Source of the DNA: JAIEPW01 sp964406035
GTDB taxonomy: Bacteria > Acidobacteriota > Terriglobia > Bryobacterales > Bryobacteraceae
DNA length: 64,000 nt
Assembly: GCA_964406035.1 (NCBI GenBank)
Contig: CAYOQB010000008.1
Span: forward strand, 1 to 64,000
Reading direction: 5' to 3'
Shown: piece by piece, positions 43,454 to 51,711 of the stretch
How the letters are laid out: each line of letters starts with the position of its first letter
Numbering within the stretch: position 1 is the stretch's first letter
Notes under the pieces: model-generated
What the model was told of the DNA's origin: nothing
The model's input: only the letters and a program-made list of their open reading frames with translations
The model's database searches: none
Made by a program: the position numbers and the translations under genes

Positions 43454-46400
43454 TCAGAAGCGATACTTCACCGCGAACTGGATGATTCGCGCTTCCGTCG
43501 ACGTGTTCACAATCTGGCCGAATCCCGTGCCTGCGGTGACGCCGGGCACGCCGAAGTTGGCGTGATTGAAGGCATTGAAGAACTCCGCCCGAAGCTGGAA
43601 CGAATTCGACTCGCTCACCCGGAACGTCTTGGCGAGGTTGAAGTCGAAGTTCACCAGTCCCGGACCGCGGAGGATGCCGATCCCGGAATTGCCGAATGCC
43701 TGATTGGGCACAAAGCCGGCCGCCCCGGGCGTGGCCGAGAGCGGAACGAACGCGCTGGTGTCGAACCAGCGGTCCACGGTGCGCTGGCTCTCCGGCAGGC
43801 TCCCGTCCGCGAGCCGGTTCGGGCGGCTCCGGCGCTCTCCGCCAAGATTCAGGATCTGGGCCTGGTTGATGGTCAGCGCGAGTCCGGTCTGCCAGGTGAA
43901 GATCGGCGAGAACTCCCAGCCGCCGAATACTGCGTCCATGAACCCGGATGCGTCAAAGCGCTTGCCGCGGCCGTAAGGAAGCTGATAGACGGCGCTGGTC
44001 ACCCAGCGGTGGGTGACGTCGAACTCCGCGGGTCCGTACATGTCGCGGCGGCTGAACGGATTCTGCGGTTCGCGGAAGACGCCGACATCGACGCCGTTGC
44101 CAGCGCCAGAGGTGGAGAGGTGATCGACGGAATCGGTCAGCGCCTTGCCCCAGGTGTAGGAGCTGAGGAACGTGAGACCGGCGGAGAATCGCTTCTCCAG
44201 CCGGATCTGCAGCGAATGGTAGCTGGAGCGGCCCAGGTTCTCCTGGAACTGGATGTCGCCCAGGAAGTTCTGCGGCGCGTACACGCGAGCCCCGGTTACC
44301 GGCGCGCCCGCGGCGTTGAAGGTGAACGTGAACGGATTCAGATTGCGAAACGCGGCGAGCTTGGATCCTTTGTTGCCGACGTAAGCGATGTCGAACACCA
44401 CGTCCCGCACCAGCTCCTGTTGGATGCCGAAGTTCCACTGCTGCACATAAGCGGCGCGCTGGCCCTGGTCCTGCGCGCGGCGTCCCACCGTGGCCAGGTT
44501 GACCCGCGATATGTCCACGAACCCGGCGGGAATGCCGCGATCGAGCTTGATGTTCGCCTGCGTATCCAGCAGGCGTCCCGCGCCGCCGATATTGGAATCC
44601 GCCAGGATGATGAACGGCGGATTGAAGCCCAGCAGACCCTCGCGGCCCTGCCGGTTGGAATGATTAAAGAACATCCCGTAACCCGCGCGGATCACGGTGC
44701 GCGTGGTGGCTTGGAACGCCAGACCCACGCGCGGGGCGAAGTTGTTGTTGTCCGGGTAGATCAGCGACCGCTCGTAAAGATTGCCGTTGGTGTTGGCCTG
44801 TTGGAAGCTCCGCGTCTGGAAGTTCCAGTTGGCCGCCTGGCCGTCGCGCTCGATAGGCGGGGTCGAGTACTCGTAGCGGATGCCCAGGTTCACGGTCAGC
44901 CGGCGATTCACCTTCCAGTCGTCCTGGAAGTAAGTGAACACCATGCGCTGGAACATGTTGAACACGGTCCTGGAGTCCTGCTGGTAACGTGTCGGGAAGC
45001 CCATCAGCAGGTCCGCGATGGCGCCTTGCCATTGGCCGTTCTGGTTACTGAAGCGGCCGCTGAAGTCGAAGTTGCCGAGCAGGGATCCAACATCGAGGAT
45101 TCCTGTTTGCACGTGCAGGAACTCGCCTCCGAACTTGAACACATGCGCCCCGCGATTTATCGTGATCGCGTCCCGGAAGTCGTAGCTGCGCGGAGTCTGG
45201 AACTGCGGCACGGAAGTGGTGCGGCCCAGCCGGCGCTGGATGCCGCCCGGGAAGTTGAACACCGGCAAGCCGCCGCAGATCGATTCGTCCGTCGGCGCGC
45301 CGCGCAATCCGATCAGCGCTTCCGGACAGCCCGAGCCGAAGTTCGGGGGATTCTGGAAGAAATCGCCCTTCGCGAATCCGAACCGGAAGTCATTCACAAT
45401 CCGCGGCGAGAAGATGTAGTTCGCGCCGATCGCCAGTCCCTGGCTGCGCAGGTCCGCCGCTCCGAAGGTGTCGTTGAACGAGCCTTCCGCCAGACCGGGA
45501 CGCGGAGCCGGCCGGAACAGCAGCGAATCGTAGAAGGAGTAGCGCCCGAACCAGTTGAACTTGTCCGTGAGATTGTTGTCCACCCGGATGTCGAACTGGT
45601 TGGAGTCCTGGCGGTCTACAGGCACATTGACAAAGTTATTGTCGATCTGTCCCGGCGCGCCGGTGTTCGGCGCGGGCGCCACGGCCAGCACGCGGCGTCC
45701 CACCGCGTCGATCCGGTTGGAGGGAATCTGCCAGCAGAACCCCTGCCCGTTGTTGCAGTCCGGCGTCGCCGGGACGCGGAAGTCCGTGCCACTATCGTTG
45801 GGGTTGAACGGATTGAAGATCGGAATCGTGAAGCGGCCCTGCGTCCAGGGCGTCTGCGGGACGCTGGTGAAGCGGACCGTTCCGGCGCGGTCCCGCAAGC
45901 CTTCGTAATCGCCGAAGGCGAACAGCTTGTTCTTGAGGATCGGCCCGCCCAGCGTTCCTCCGAACTGATTCCGCAGCCGGAACGGCTTTTCCGCTCCCGA
46001 CTTGTTGGCAAAAAAGTTTGCAGCGTCCAGCGCCCGGTTGCGGTGGAAGTAGTATGCCGAGCCGTGATAAGCGTTGGTTCCCGACTTGATCACCGCGTTC
46101 ACCAGCGCTCCCGCGCTGCGCCCATATTCCGCCGAATACGCATTGGTCTGGATCTTGAATTCCTGCAGCGCGTCGATCGACGGCTGGATCACCTGGATGT
46201 TGTTCCCGCGGAAGCTGTTGGAGTACGAAGTGTTGTCCACGCCATCGAGGAGGAAAGCGTTATGGAACGCCCGGTTGCCGTTGACGTTGAAGGCGCCGCG
46301 AAAGCCGATGGAGTTCAAGCGCGGCGTGGGCAGCAGCACTCCGGGGGACAACGTCGCAAGCTGGTTGTAGTCGCGTCCGTTCAGGGGCAGCTCCACGATC

Positions 46401-46810
46401 TTGCGCTGATCGATCACCGCGCCCCGGCTGGCCGATTCGCCCTCCAGCAGCGGCGCTTCGGTGCTCACCGTCACGGATTCCGTCGTGTCGCCGACCGTCA
46501 GTGAGACGTCGAAACGGACTTGTTGCGCGACCTGCAGGGTCAAAGCCTGGTTGACGTACTTCTTAAACCCCGGCGCGGAGGCCGTGATTGAATACAGGCC
46601 GGGCCGAATCGTCGGGATGAAGTACCGGCCCTCGCTATCCGTGGCCGCCGTCAGCGCCTGCCCGGTTCCGGTGTTGGTCAGAGTCAACTTCGCGTCGCGG
46701 ATGACGGCCCCACTCGAATCCGTCACGGTTCCTGACAGCGACGCAAGCTCGGATTGAGCAAGCAAGCTGCAACCAAACACGACAGCGAGCGCAAACAACT
46801 TCGGCAGCAT
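43454..46810 (-). CDS. Oar-like TonB-dependent receptor with carboxypeptidase-regulatory domain
   Basis: This 1118-residue outer-membrane protein has a signal peptide (MLPKLFALAVVFGCSLLAQS), an N-terminal carboxypeptidase-regulatory fold (LASLSGTVTDSSGAVIRDAK), a plug region with LNGRDYNQLATLSPGV and VDNTSYSNSFRGNN, and a long barrel ending in Phe (IIQFAVKYRF). It belongs to the same family as the receptor at 7448 but is shorter and clearly divergent. No transporter or SusD gene is adjacent. Its ligand is unknown. Confidence 0.88.
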   Translation of the reverse strand: MLPKLFALAVVFGCSLLAQSELASLSGTVTDSSGAVIRDAKLTLTNTGTGQALTAATDSEGRYFIPTIRPGLYSITASAPGFKKYVNQALTLQVAQQVRFDVSLTVGDTTESVTVSTEAPLLEGESASRGAVIDQRKIVELPLNGRDYNQLATLSPGVLLPTPRLNSIGFRGAFNVNGNRAFHNAFLLDGVDNTSYSNSFRGNNIQVIQPSIDALQEFKIQTNAYSAEYGRSAGALVNAVIKSGTNAYHGSAYYFHRNRALDAANFFANKSGAEKPFRLRNQFGGTLGGPILKNKLFAFGDYEGLRDRAGTVRFTSVPQTPWTQGRFTIPIFNPFNPNDSGTDFRVPATPDCNNGQGFCWQIPSNRIDAVGRRVLAVAPAPNTGAPGQIDNNFVNVPVDRQDSNQFDIRVDNNLTDKFNWFGRYSFYDSLLFRPAPRPGLAEGSFNDTFGAADLRSQGLAIGANYIFSPRIVNDFRFGFAKGDFFQNPPNFGSGCPEALIGLRGAPTDESICGGLPVFNFPGGIQRRLGRTTSVPQFQTPRSYDFRDAITINRGAHVFKFGGEFLHVQTGILDVGSLLGNFDFSGRFSNQNGQWQGAIADLLMGFPTRYQQDSRTVFNMFQRMVFTYFQDDWKVNRRLTVNLGIRYEYSTPPIERDGQAANWNFQTRSFQQANTNGNLYERSLIYPDNNNFAPRVGLAFQATTRTVIRAGYGMFFNHSNRQGREGLLGFNPPFIILADSNIGGAGRLLDTQANIKLDRGIPAGFVDISRVNLATVGRRAQDQGQRAAYVQQWNFGIQQELVRDVVFDIAYVGNKGSKLAAFRNLNPFTFTFNAAGAPVTGARVYAPQNFLGDIQFQENLGRSSYHSLQIRLEKRFSAGLTFLSSYTWGKALTDSVDHLSTSGAGNGVDVGVFREPQNPFSRRDMYGPAEFDVTHRWVTSAVYQLPYGRGKRFDASGFMDAVFGGWEFSPIFTWQTGLALTINQAQILNLGGERRSRPNRLADGSLPESQRTVDRWFDTSAFVPLSATPGAAGFVPNQAFGNSGIGILRGPGLVNFDFNLAKTFRVSESNSFQLRAEFFNAFNHANFGVPGVTAGTGFGQIVNTSTEARIIQFAVKYRF

Positions 46811-46892
46811 AGGCCTCCTGAGGGGTGATTCTGTATTAGGATCTTACAGATGTTACCGAAGGATTGTGACAAAAGTATTTCGAAGGTGCCGA

Positions 46893-47315
46893 GTGAAACT
46901 TAGCTGGCTTGCGATCATCCTGACAGGAGCACTGATGGCCGGATCGGTGGAAGACGAGATCAAGGTAGTGGAGCAGGCGTGGGCACGCGCCACCATCGCG
47001 GCGGACGCCGCCGCCCTCCAACGCATTCTCGCGGACGACCTCCGCTACTCGCACACCGACGGCAAGTTCGACTCCAAGGCCGATTTCATCCGCCTGCTGC
47101 GGGAAGGCTCGATGAAGTACGAGCAGGCCGAAATGGAGGAGATCCGGGTGCGCCCGCTTGGCTCCGCCGCGGCGGTGTCGGAGTTGGTGATGAAACTGAA
47201 AGTGAACCGGGGCGGCCGGACCGCCGAGTTTCGAGCCCGCGTACTGCGGGTGTGGGCTAAGATGGACGGCCGCTGGCAGCTCGCCGCGCACCAGTCCGCG
47301 CGGCTCGCGCCTTAA
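46893..47315 (+). CDS. Secreted NTF2-like (DUF4440-type) protein
   Basis: This protein of about 140 residues has a signal peptide (LSWLAIILTGALMAGS) and a DUF4440-type domain with VVEQAWARATIAADAAALQRI, LADDLRYSHTDGKFDSKADF and VWAKMDGRWQLAAHQSARL. I chose GTG at 46893 since GAAGG lies 6 bases upstream and the signal peptide starts there; an in-frame GTG at 46866 would add nine mostly basic residues. Its TAA shares the palindromic TTAA with the stop of the convergent pilin gene. Confidence 0.75.
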   Translation: MKLSWLAIILTGALMAGSVEDEIKVVEQAWARATIAADAAALQRILADDLRYSHTDGKFDSKADFIRLLREGSMKYEQAEMEEIRVRPLGSAAAVSELVMKLKVNRGGRTAEFRARVLRVWAKMDGRWQLAAHQSARLAP

Positions 47316-47788
47316 CGGAGCTCCGGACTCGAGACCGTCGCCGGCTCCGCGCTCCAGTTCTGCCGCTTCACCAGCGTCTGATCCGAATAGAAGGTCCGCC
47401 GGCCGGAGCTGCCGAACTGCACCGGGATAGCCGTAACAGCGTAGCCCTGGGGCGTCGGCGTCACCGTGAAGCGATAGCCGGAGTTCTCGCCTTCGGCCAG
47501 GTTTTTCGGGATCAGATCCGCGGCATTGGGCCCGGGAGCGCCGCTTGCCGGAGGCCCGAGTTCAACCAGTGAGGTCGCGTACTTGCCGAACTGAGAATAG
47601 TACTGCGTCTCCGCGTTGTGAATCGTCTCGATCTGCCGCAACGCCGCCTGCTCCTGGGCTAACATGCGCTGCTGGTTCATCTTAGGGACCGCAATGGCCG
47701 CGATCACTAAAATGATGGCGATCACGATCAGCAGTTCAATCAGCGAAAAACCGGCTCTCCTGCGATTTCGGCGCATATTCCTCATCAT
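47312..47788 (-). CDS. Type IV pilin-like prepilin
   Basis: This 158-residue protein has a basic leader and the prepilin peptidase site AG/FSLIELLIVIAIILVIA with Glu at mature position 5. The soluble part includes AALRQIETIHNAETQYYSQFGKYA, as in acidobacterial PilA/GspG-like proteins. Two consecutive ATGs occur at the start. It lies 2 bases after kdsA on the same strand; no assembly genes are nearby, so the secretion or pilus machine it serves is elsewhere. Confidence 0.88.
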   Translation of the reverse strand: MMRNMRRNRRRAGFSLIELLIVIAIILVIAAIAVPKMNQQRMLAQEQAALRQIETIHNAETQYYSQFGKYATSLVELGPPASGAPGPNAADLIPKNLAEGENSGYRFTVTPTPQGYAVTAIPVQFGSSGRRTFYSDQTLVKRQNWSAEPATVSSPELR

Positions 47789-47790
47789 AG

Positions 47791-48621
47791 CTAGACGCCG
47801 GATCCACCCGTGGCGTGGAAACTTTTTACCAGCCCGTCGATTCCTCGCACCCGCTCCAATAAGGCGCCCAACCGGTCCAGGCGCAGCGCATTCGCCCCGT
47901 CGGAAAGCGCGCGCTCCGGCGCTTCGTGCACTTCCACGAACAGCCCGTCGATCCCCGTCGCGACCGCCGCCCGGGCCAGCGTTTCAATGAACTCCGGCTG
48001 GCCTCCCGAAGCGGTCCCGGCGGACCCCGGCAGCTGCACGCTGTGTGTGGCGTCGAACACCACCGGACAGCCGGACTTCCGCATGATCGCCAGCCCGCGC
48101 ATGTCCACCACTAGGTTGTGATAGCCGAAGGACGATCCGCGCTCCGTCAGAACCACCTTCTGGTTCCCCGTCGAGGCGACCTTCTCCGCGGCCAGGTGCA
48201 TGTCCCCGGGCGCGACAAACTGCCCCTTCTTGATGTTGACCACCTTGCCGGTGCGGCCCGCCGCCAGCAGCAGGTCCGTCTGGCGGCAGAGAAACGCCGG
48301 GATCTGCAGGATGTCTACCGATTCCGCCGCTTCTTCCGCCTGCCGCGGCTCGTGAATATCGGTAAGTACCGGGATGCCCATCTCCCGCACGGATCGCAGG
48401 ATCCGCAGACCTTCTTCCCGCCCCGGTCCGCGGAACGACCCCGCGCTGCTCCGGTTCGCCTTGTCGAAGGACGCCTTGAAAATGAAAGGCCCGGAGATCT
48501 TGCCGATCTCGCGGGCCAGAAAATGCACGTGCTCTTCGCTCTCGATCACGCACGGTCCGGCGATGAGAGCCAGCGGCGCGCCGCCGCCCAGCGCGAGTCC
48601 GTTTCCAAACGAGATAGTCAA
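47791..48621 (-). CDS. kdsA: 3-deoxy-D-manno-octulosonate 8-phosphate synthase
   Basis: This 276-residue enzyme condenses phosphoenolpyruvate with arabinose 5-phosphate for lipopolysaccharide Kdo. Signatures are LIAGPCVIES, FKASFDKANRSS, ILQIPAFLCRQTDLL, NIKKGQFVAP and FDATHSVQLPG. A Cys in AGPCVIES, where the E. coli enzyme has Asn, places it in the metal-dependent class. It shows that the organism builds Kdo-containing lipopolysaccharide. It lies 9 bases from the hydrolase gene upstream and 2 bases from the pilin gene. Confidence 0.95.
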   Translation of the reverse strand: MTISFGNGLALGGGAPLALIAGPCVIESEEHVHFLAREIGKISGPFIFKASFDKANRSSAGSFRGPGREEGLRILRSVREMGIPVLTDIHEPRQAEEAAESVDILQIPAFLCRQTDLLLAAGRTGKVVNIKKGQFVAPGDMHLAAEKVASTGNQKVVLTERGSSFGYHNLVVDMRGLAIMRKSGCPVVFDATHSVQLPGSAGTASGGQPEFIETLARAAVATGIDGLFVEVHEAPERALSDGANALRLDRLGALLERVRGIDGLVKSFHATGGSGV

Positions 48622-48630
48622 CTTACCAGC

Positions 48631-49545
48631 TTATTTGATCGAATCGCGCTTCAGCCACATCAGCACGGACTTGGTCACCAGGTCGGCCGCATCCTGCTGC
48701 ACGAAGTGGCTCGCCCCGGGAATCGTCACTAGCGTCAGATCCTTGCCCATCCAGTCCCAGGTGTTGTTCAGCGCCCCGGCGAGCAGCGCCGTGTCGTTCA
48801 GACCGTGGATCATCAGCACCGGCATCTGCGTCTTCATCACCGGCGACTCGTCCAGCGTGTACGGCTCCTTCGGGTAGTTCCGGCGGTAAAAGTTCATCAT
48901 CGCGTCCATATCGGACTTCTTGAACGCCTCCACGTACTTCGCTTTCGCCGCGGGGTCCTTCACCCAGCCCGACAACCCCTCCGCCGTCAGCTTCAGATGC
49001 GAGTCTTCCTTCTGGAAGTTGCGCGCGTACTGCGAATTCTTCTGCTGCGCCGGATTGTTCACCAGCTCGCGATTCAGCCCGCGCGGGTGCGGCAGGTTGA
49101 AAATGATCAGCTTGTCCACCACCTGCGGAACGTTCAGCGCCACCTGCCAGGCCACGGCACCGCCCCAGTCGTGACCCAGGATGATGGCTTTGTCCCGGCC
49201 CAGCGACTTGATCACGCTCACCACGTCGCCTACCAGCAGCTTCATGTCATAGTTTTCAACGCCCTTGGGCTTGTCCGACAGGTTGTAGCCCCGCTGGTCG
49301 ATCGCCACCGCCTGAAAACCCGCGTCCGCCAGCGGACCCATCTGCTCGCGGAACGTGTACCAGTAGTCCGGAAAGCCATGGATCATCACCACCAGCGGAC
49401 CGCTGCCCACGGTGGCGTAGTGAATCTTGACGCCGTTGGAATCGGCATAGCCATGCTTGACGCGGGATTCGATGTCGCCGGAGGCGGCCAACAGTGCGCC
49501 TGCCAGGGACAGCGAGAGGAGGGTCGCGGTAGTGACGTGCTTCAT
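48631..49545 (-). CDS. Secreted alpha/beta hydrolase, epoxide-hydrolase-like
   Basis: This 304-residue protein has a signal peptide (TTATLLSLSLAGALLAAS) and the alpha/beta hydrolase fold with HGFPDYW (56-62) for the oxyanion hole and GHDWGGAV with Asp126 as nucleophile. The Asp nucleophile points to epoxide hydrolases or haloalkane dehalogenases. GASHFVQQDAAD supplies the catalytic His. I prefer the ATG at 49545, directly before the signal peptide. It may be co-transcribed with kdsA, but the functions are not obviously linked. Confidence 0.85.
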   Translation of the reverse strand: MKHVTTATLLSLSLAGALLAASGDIESRVKHGYADSNGVKIHYATVGSGPLVVMIHGFPDYWYTFREQMGPLADAGFQAVAIDQRGYNLSDKPKGVENYDMKLLVGDVVSVIKSLGRDKAIILGHDWGGAVAWQVALNVPQVVDKLIIFNLPHPRGLNRELVNNPAQQKNSQYARNFQKEDSHLKLTAEGLSGWVKDPAAKAKYVEAFKKSDMDAMMNFYRRNYPKEPYTLDESPVMKTQMPVLMIHGLNDTALLAGALNNTWDWMGKDLTLVTIPGASHFVQQDAADLVTKSVLMWLKRDSIK

Positions 49546-49569
49546 GATCAGCAAGTATATCGCGCGAGC

Positions 49570-50709
49570 CTATGCGTGCGACCTCAAGTACGATGCGACC
49601 GCCGCCTGACCGTTGTGCAGCGCCCAGTCGAGCGGCGTGCCGCTCCACAGCTTGTCGCGGATATCGGTTCGCGCACCGCGCTCCACCAGCATCCGGACCA
49701 CGTCCAAGTGCCCAATCAACGCCGCCTGATGCAGGGCGGTCGCATGCGCATGTGTCCCTTCCGGGTTGTACCGGTCCGGATCTTCCCCCGCATCCAGCAG
49801 CAGCCCAACTACTTCGGCATGGCCCTGCTGCGCCGATAGCGCAAAGGCGCGATGGCGCGCCGCCGGGTCCGCTTGGGGCAGCAGCCGCCGCACGTCGTCG
49901 ATCCGTCCCAAACCCGCCGCTGCTTCGACCCGGTCCACGCGAGCGCCCCGGCGGATCAGCGCCTCCGCCGCGTCCCGGAACCCGAATACGATCGCGGTGA
50001 TCAGCGGGCTCGCCCAGTTGCCGGAACCGGCCGCGTCCACCGAGGCGCCGTAATCCGCAAGTTTGTCGATCAGGCCGACCTGCACCCCCGCATCCGCGGG
50101 CGGCGAACTCGACACCAGCATGCTCATCGTGGTGCACTCGCCCCCGTACATCCCCGCCAGGGCGTCCGGCTCGGCGCCCGCTCGCAGCAGCACGTCGGCG
50201 ATCTCCACCGCGTTCGGCGGGCTCTTCTGCCGGTACCCCTCCACTCCGTTCGCCGCGATGTAGTGCAACAGCGTCGCCCGGTGAACCGGAGGATCGAAGT
50301 TGGTGACCCGCGCCGAGCGCGCACGAACCAGCTCTGGATCGCTCTTTAGCAGCGATTCCAGCGCGCCGCGGTCCCCGTGGATCACTGCCTCCACCGCGGT
50401 CTCAAACCGGTTCACCGGCGAGCCCACCCGCGTCACCTCCCGCACGTGCTCGAGCAGCGCCGCCCAGTCCTGGAAGCAATACACGCGCGCGATCGCCAGC
50501 CGGGCATCGTCCGGCGACAGGTCCGCCGCGCGAATCTCGTCATCCGATATGCGCCTGGGAAGCCAGCGAACTTCGGGATCGAGAAACCGGGGGTGATGAT
50601 GATGGAAAATGCGCGCTGCGTCCGCGTTCCCGGCGCGCAGACCCTGCAGCAGAGCCCCGGCTTGCGCTTCGTACTCGTCCGCCGCCGCCAGAAAAGGTAA
50701 GAACTCCAT
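49570..50709 (-). CDS. Ankyrin-repeat protein
   Basis: This 379-residue protein has ankyrin-like repeats in its second half, for instance FALSAQQGHAEVVGLLLDAG, ALHQAALIGHLDVVRMLVER and TPLDWALHNGQAAVASYL. The N-terminal part, with DARLAIARVYCFQDWAALLEH, is a helical region often found before such repeats in bacterial proteins. No signal peptide is seen. I start at ATG 50709; the frame is open 111 bases further up but that part is unlike coding sequence. It is probably a protein-binding scaffold. Confidence 0.8.
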   Translation of the reverse strand: MEFLPFLAAADEYEAQAGALLQGLRAGNADAARIFHHHHPRFLDPEVRWLPRRISDDEIRAADLSPDDARLAIARVYCFQDWAALLEHVREVTRVGSPVNRFETAVEAVIHGDRGALESLLKSDPELVRARSARVTNFDPPVHRATLLHYIAANGVEGYRQKSPPNAVEIADVLLRAGAEPDALAGMYGGECTTMSMLVSSSPPADAGVQVGLIDKLADYGASVDAAGSGNWASPLITAIVFGFRDAAEALIRRGARVDRVEAAAGLGRIDDVRRLLPQADPAARHRAFALSAQQGHAEVVGLLLDAGEDPDRYNPEGTHAHATALHQAALIGHLDVVRMLVERGARTDIRDKLWSGTPLDWALHNGQAAVASYLRSHA

Positions 50710-50735
50710 CCCCAAGCCAGGCTCCTGCCCGTATC

Positions 50736-51146
50736 TTACTCCAGCGGCGCTGTCGTGAAATTCACGCCGAAACCGCGGTTCCAGATCGTCACCGCCCGGT
50801 GCAACCGGGGCTGGAACCACGGCGGAAGGGGATACGCCAGCAACTCCGCCTTGGCGCGGAATTCACCCACACACGCGAAGCCAGAGCGCAGCACCGTATC
50901 GTTGTCCTCGGCGTCCGGCGCCGCCACCAAACACACCTCCAGTTCCGCCGAGGGATACGTCTTTACCCGGAGCAGCTTCAGGATGTGCCGCCCGCCGGCG
51001 TCCACCACCACCCGCGCCTCCCCGGAGCCCTTGTGGGCGACGCTATGGAACGACCCTCGGCTCACCACGCGCTCGTTGTTTCCGAACAGGCTGCATCCGG
51101 CCAGCCCCGCCGCTATTGCACAGACCACTGCTATCGCGATCTTCAT
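50736..51146 (-). CDS. Lipoprotein with DM13-like domain
   Basis: This 136-residue protein has a lipoprotein signal with LAGC (Cys18). The mature part resembles the DM13 domain: GSFHSVAHKGSGEARVVVDA, then LKLLRVKTYPSAELEVCLVA and near the end VTIWNRGFGVNFTTAPL. DM13 domains have been proposed to act in redox or cysteine chemistry; this one retains a few Cys. It starts 2 bases after the sigma factor gene, so the two are co-transcribed. Confidence 0.7.
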   Translation of the reverse strand: MKIAIAVVCAIAAGLAGCSLFGNNERVVSRGSFHSVAHKGSGEARVVVDAGGRHILKLLRVKTYPSAELEVCLVAAPDAEDNDTVLRSGFACVGEFRAKAELLAYPLPPWFQPRLHRAVTIWNRGFGVNFTTAPLE

Positions 51147-51148
51147 CC

Positions 51149-51586
51149 TTACGCCACCACCGCCTGCCCGCCCGTCTTCTCCAGGGCCGCGCACAATCTC
51201 GCCCGCCCTTCCCGCAACCGGCTGTGAACCAGATCCTTGGTGATGCGAAGAATCCGGGAGATGTCGTCATACCCGAAGCCCTCCACATCCGCCAGCAGCA
51301 CCACCTCCCGGCAGCTCACCGGCAGGTTCCCCAGTGCCGCCAGGACGTCGTCGAATTCCGGGCCCGCCGCAACCGCCGCCCCCCCGGACCGGTACCGCTC
51401 CAGGTTCCGGAACAGGATCTCGAATAGCTTGTTGCGGGTGAAGGCGGTGTCGGACTTTGGGTTACAGAGCTTGCACGCATCAGCATACGTCTCCTCAACC
51501 ACGTTTGCTGCGAGCGCCGGGTCGTGTACTATCCGTAGTGAGATCCTGTACAAGCTGTCCAGGTGCGGCAGATCGGTTCGGCTCAT
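51149..51586 (-). CDS. ECF-like sigma-70 factor
   Basis: This 145-residue protein has an ECF sigma layout. The C-terminal region 4 is clear, with LPVSCREVVLLADVEGFGYD and ISRILRITKDLVHSRLREGR as its helix-turn-helix. Region 2 (IVHDPALAANVVEETYADAC) is divergent. No anti-sigma gene is adjacent; the following gene is a DM13-like lipoprotein. It is divergent from the winged-helix/TPR regulator, with 125 bases between. Confidence 0.8.
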   Translation of the reverse strand: MSRTDLPHLDSLYRISLRIVHDPALAANVVEETYADACKLCNPKSDTAFTRNKLFEILFRNLERYRSGGAAVAAGPEFDDVLAALGNLPVSCREVVLLADVEGFGYDDISRILRITKDLVHSRLREGRARLCAALEKTGGQAVVA

Positions 51587-51631
51587 GTTTCGGAGTGTAG
51601 GGAGACCCGGTCGGGGATGTCCTTAAAGCGG

Positions 51632-51706
51632 CCCAAAGATGTCCCAAAATCTCGCCGGGAGCCGTGGTGAAGTGAACAAAAAAGTTCCAAAGAGCCTCCA
51701 AGAGCC
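51632..51706. promoter_or_regulatory. Repeated CCAAAGA-like elements between divergent regulators
   Basis: CCAAAGA at 51633 and 51687 and related CCCAAAA (51643) and CCAAGAG (51698) form two pairs with spacings of 10 and 11 bases. TTCCAAAGAGCC and TCCAAGAGCC are directly adjacent. They may be operator half-sites for the winged-helix regulator starting at 51712, or chance repeats in an A-rich leader. Confidence 0.35.
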
Positions 51707-51711
51707 CCTGC

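Noticed and set aside
43562..46504. Open frame of about 980 codons on the plus strand
   Set aside because: It lies entirely antisense to the Oar-like receptor, whose signal peptide, domains and C-terminal Phe are clear. Its translation is low-complexity, rich in Arg, Val and His, as expected from the opposite strand of GC-rich coding DNA.
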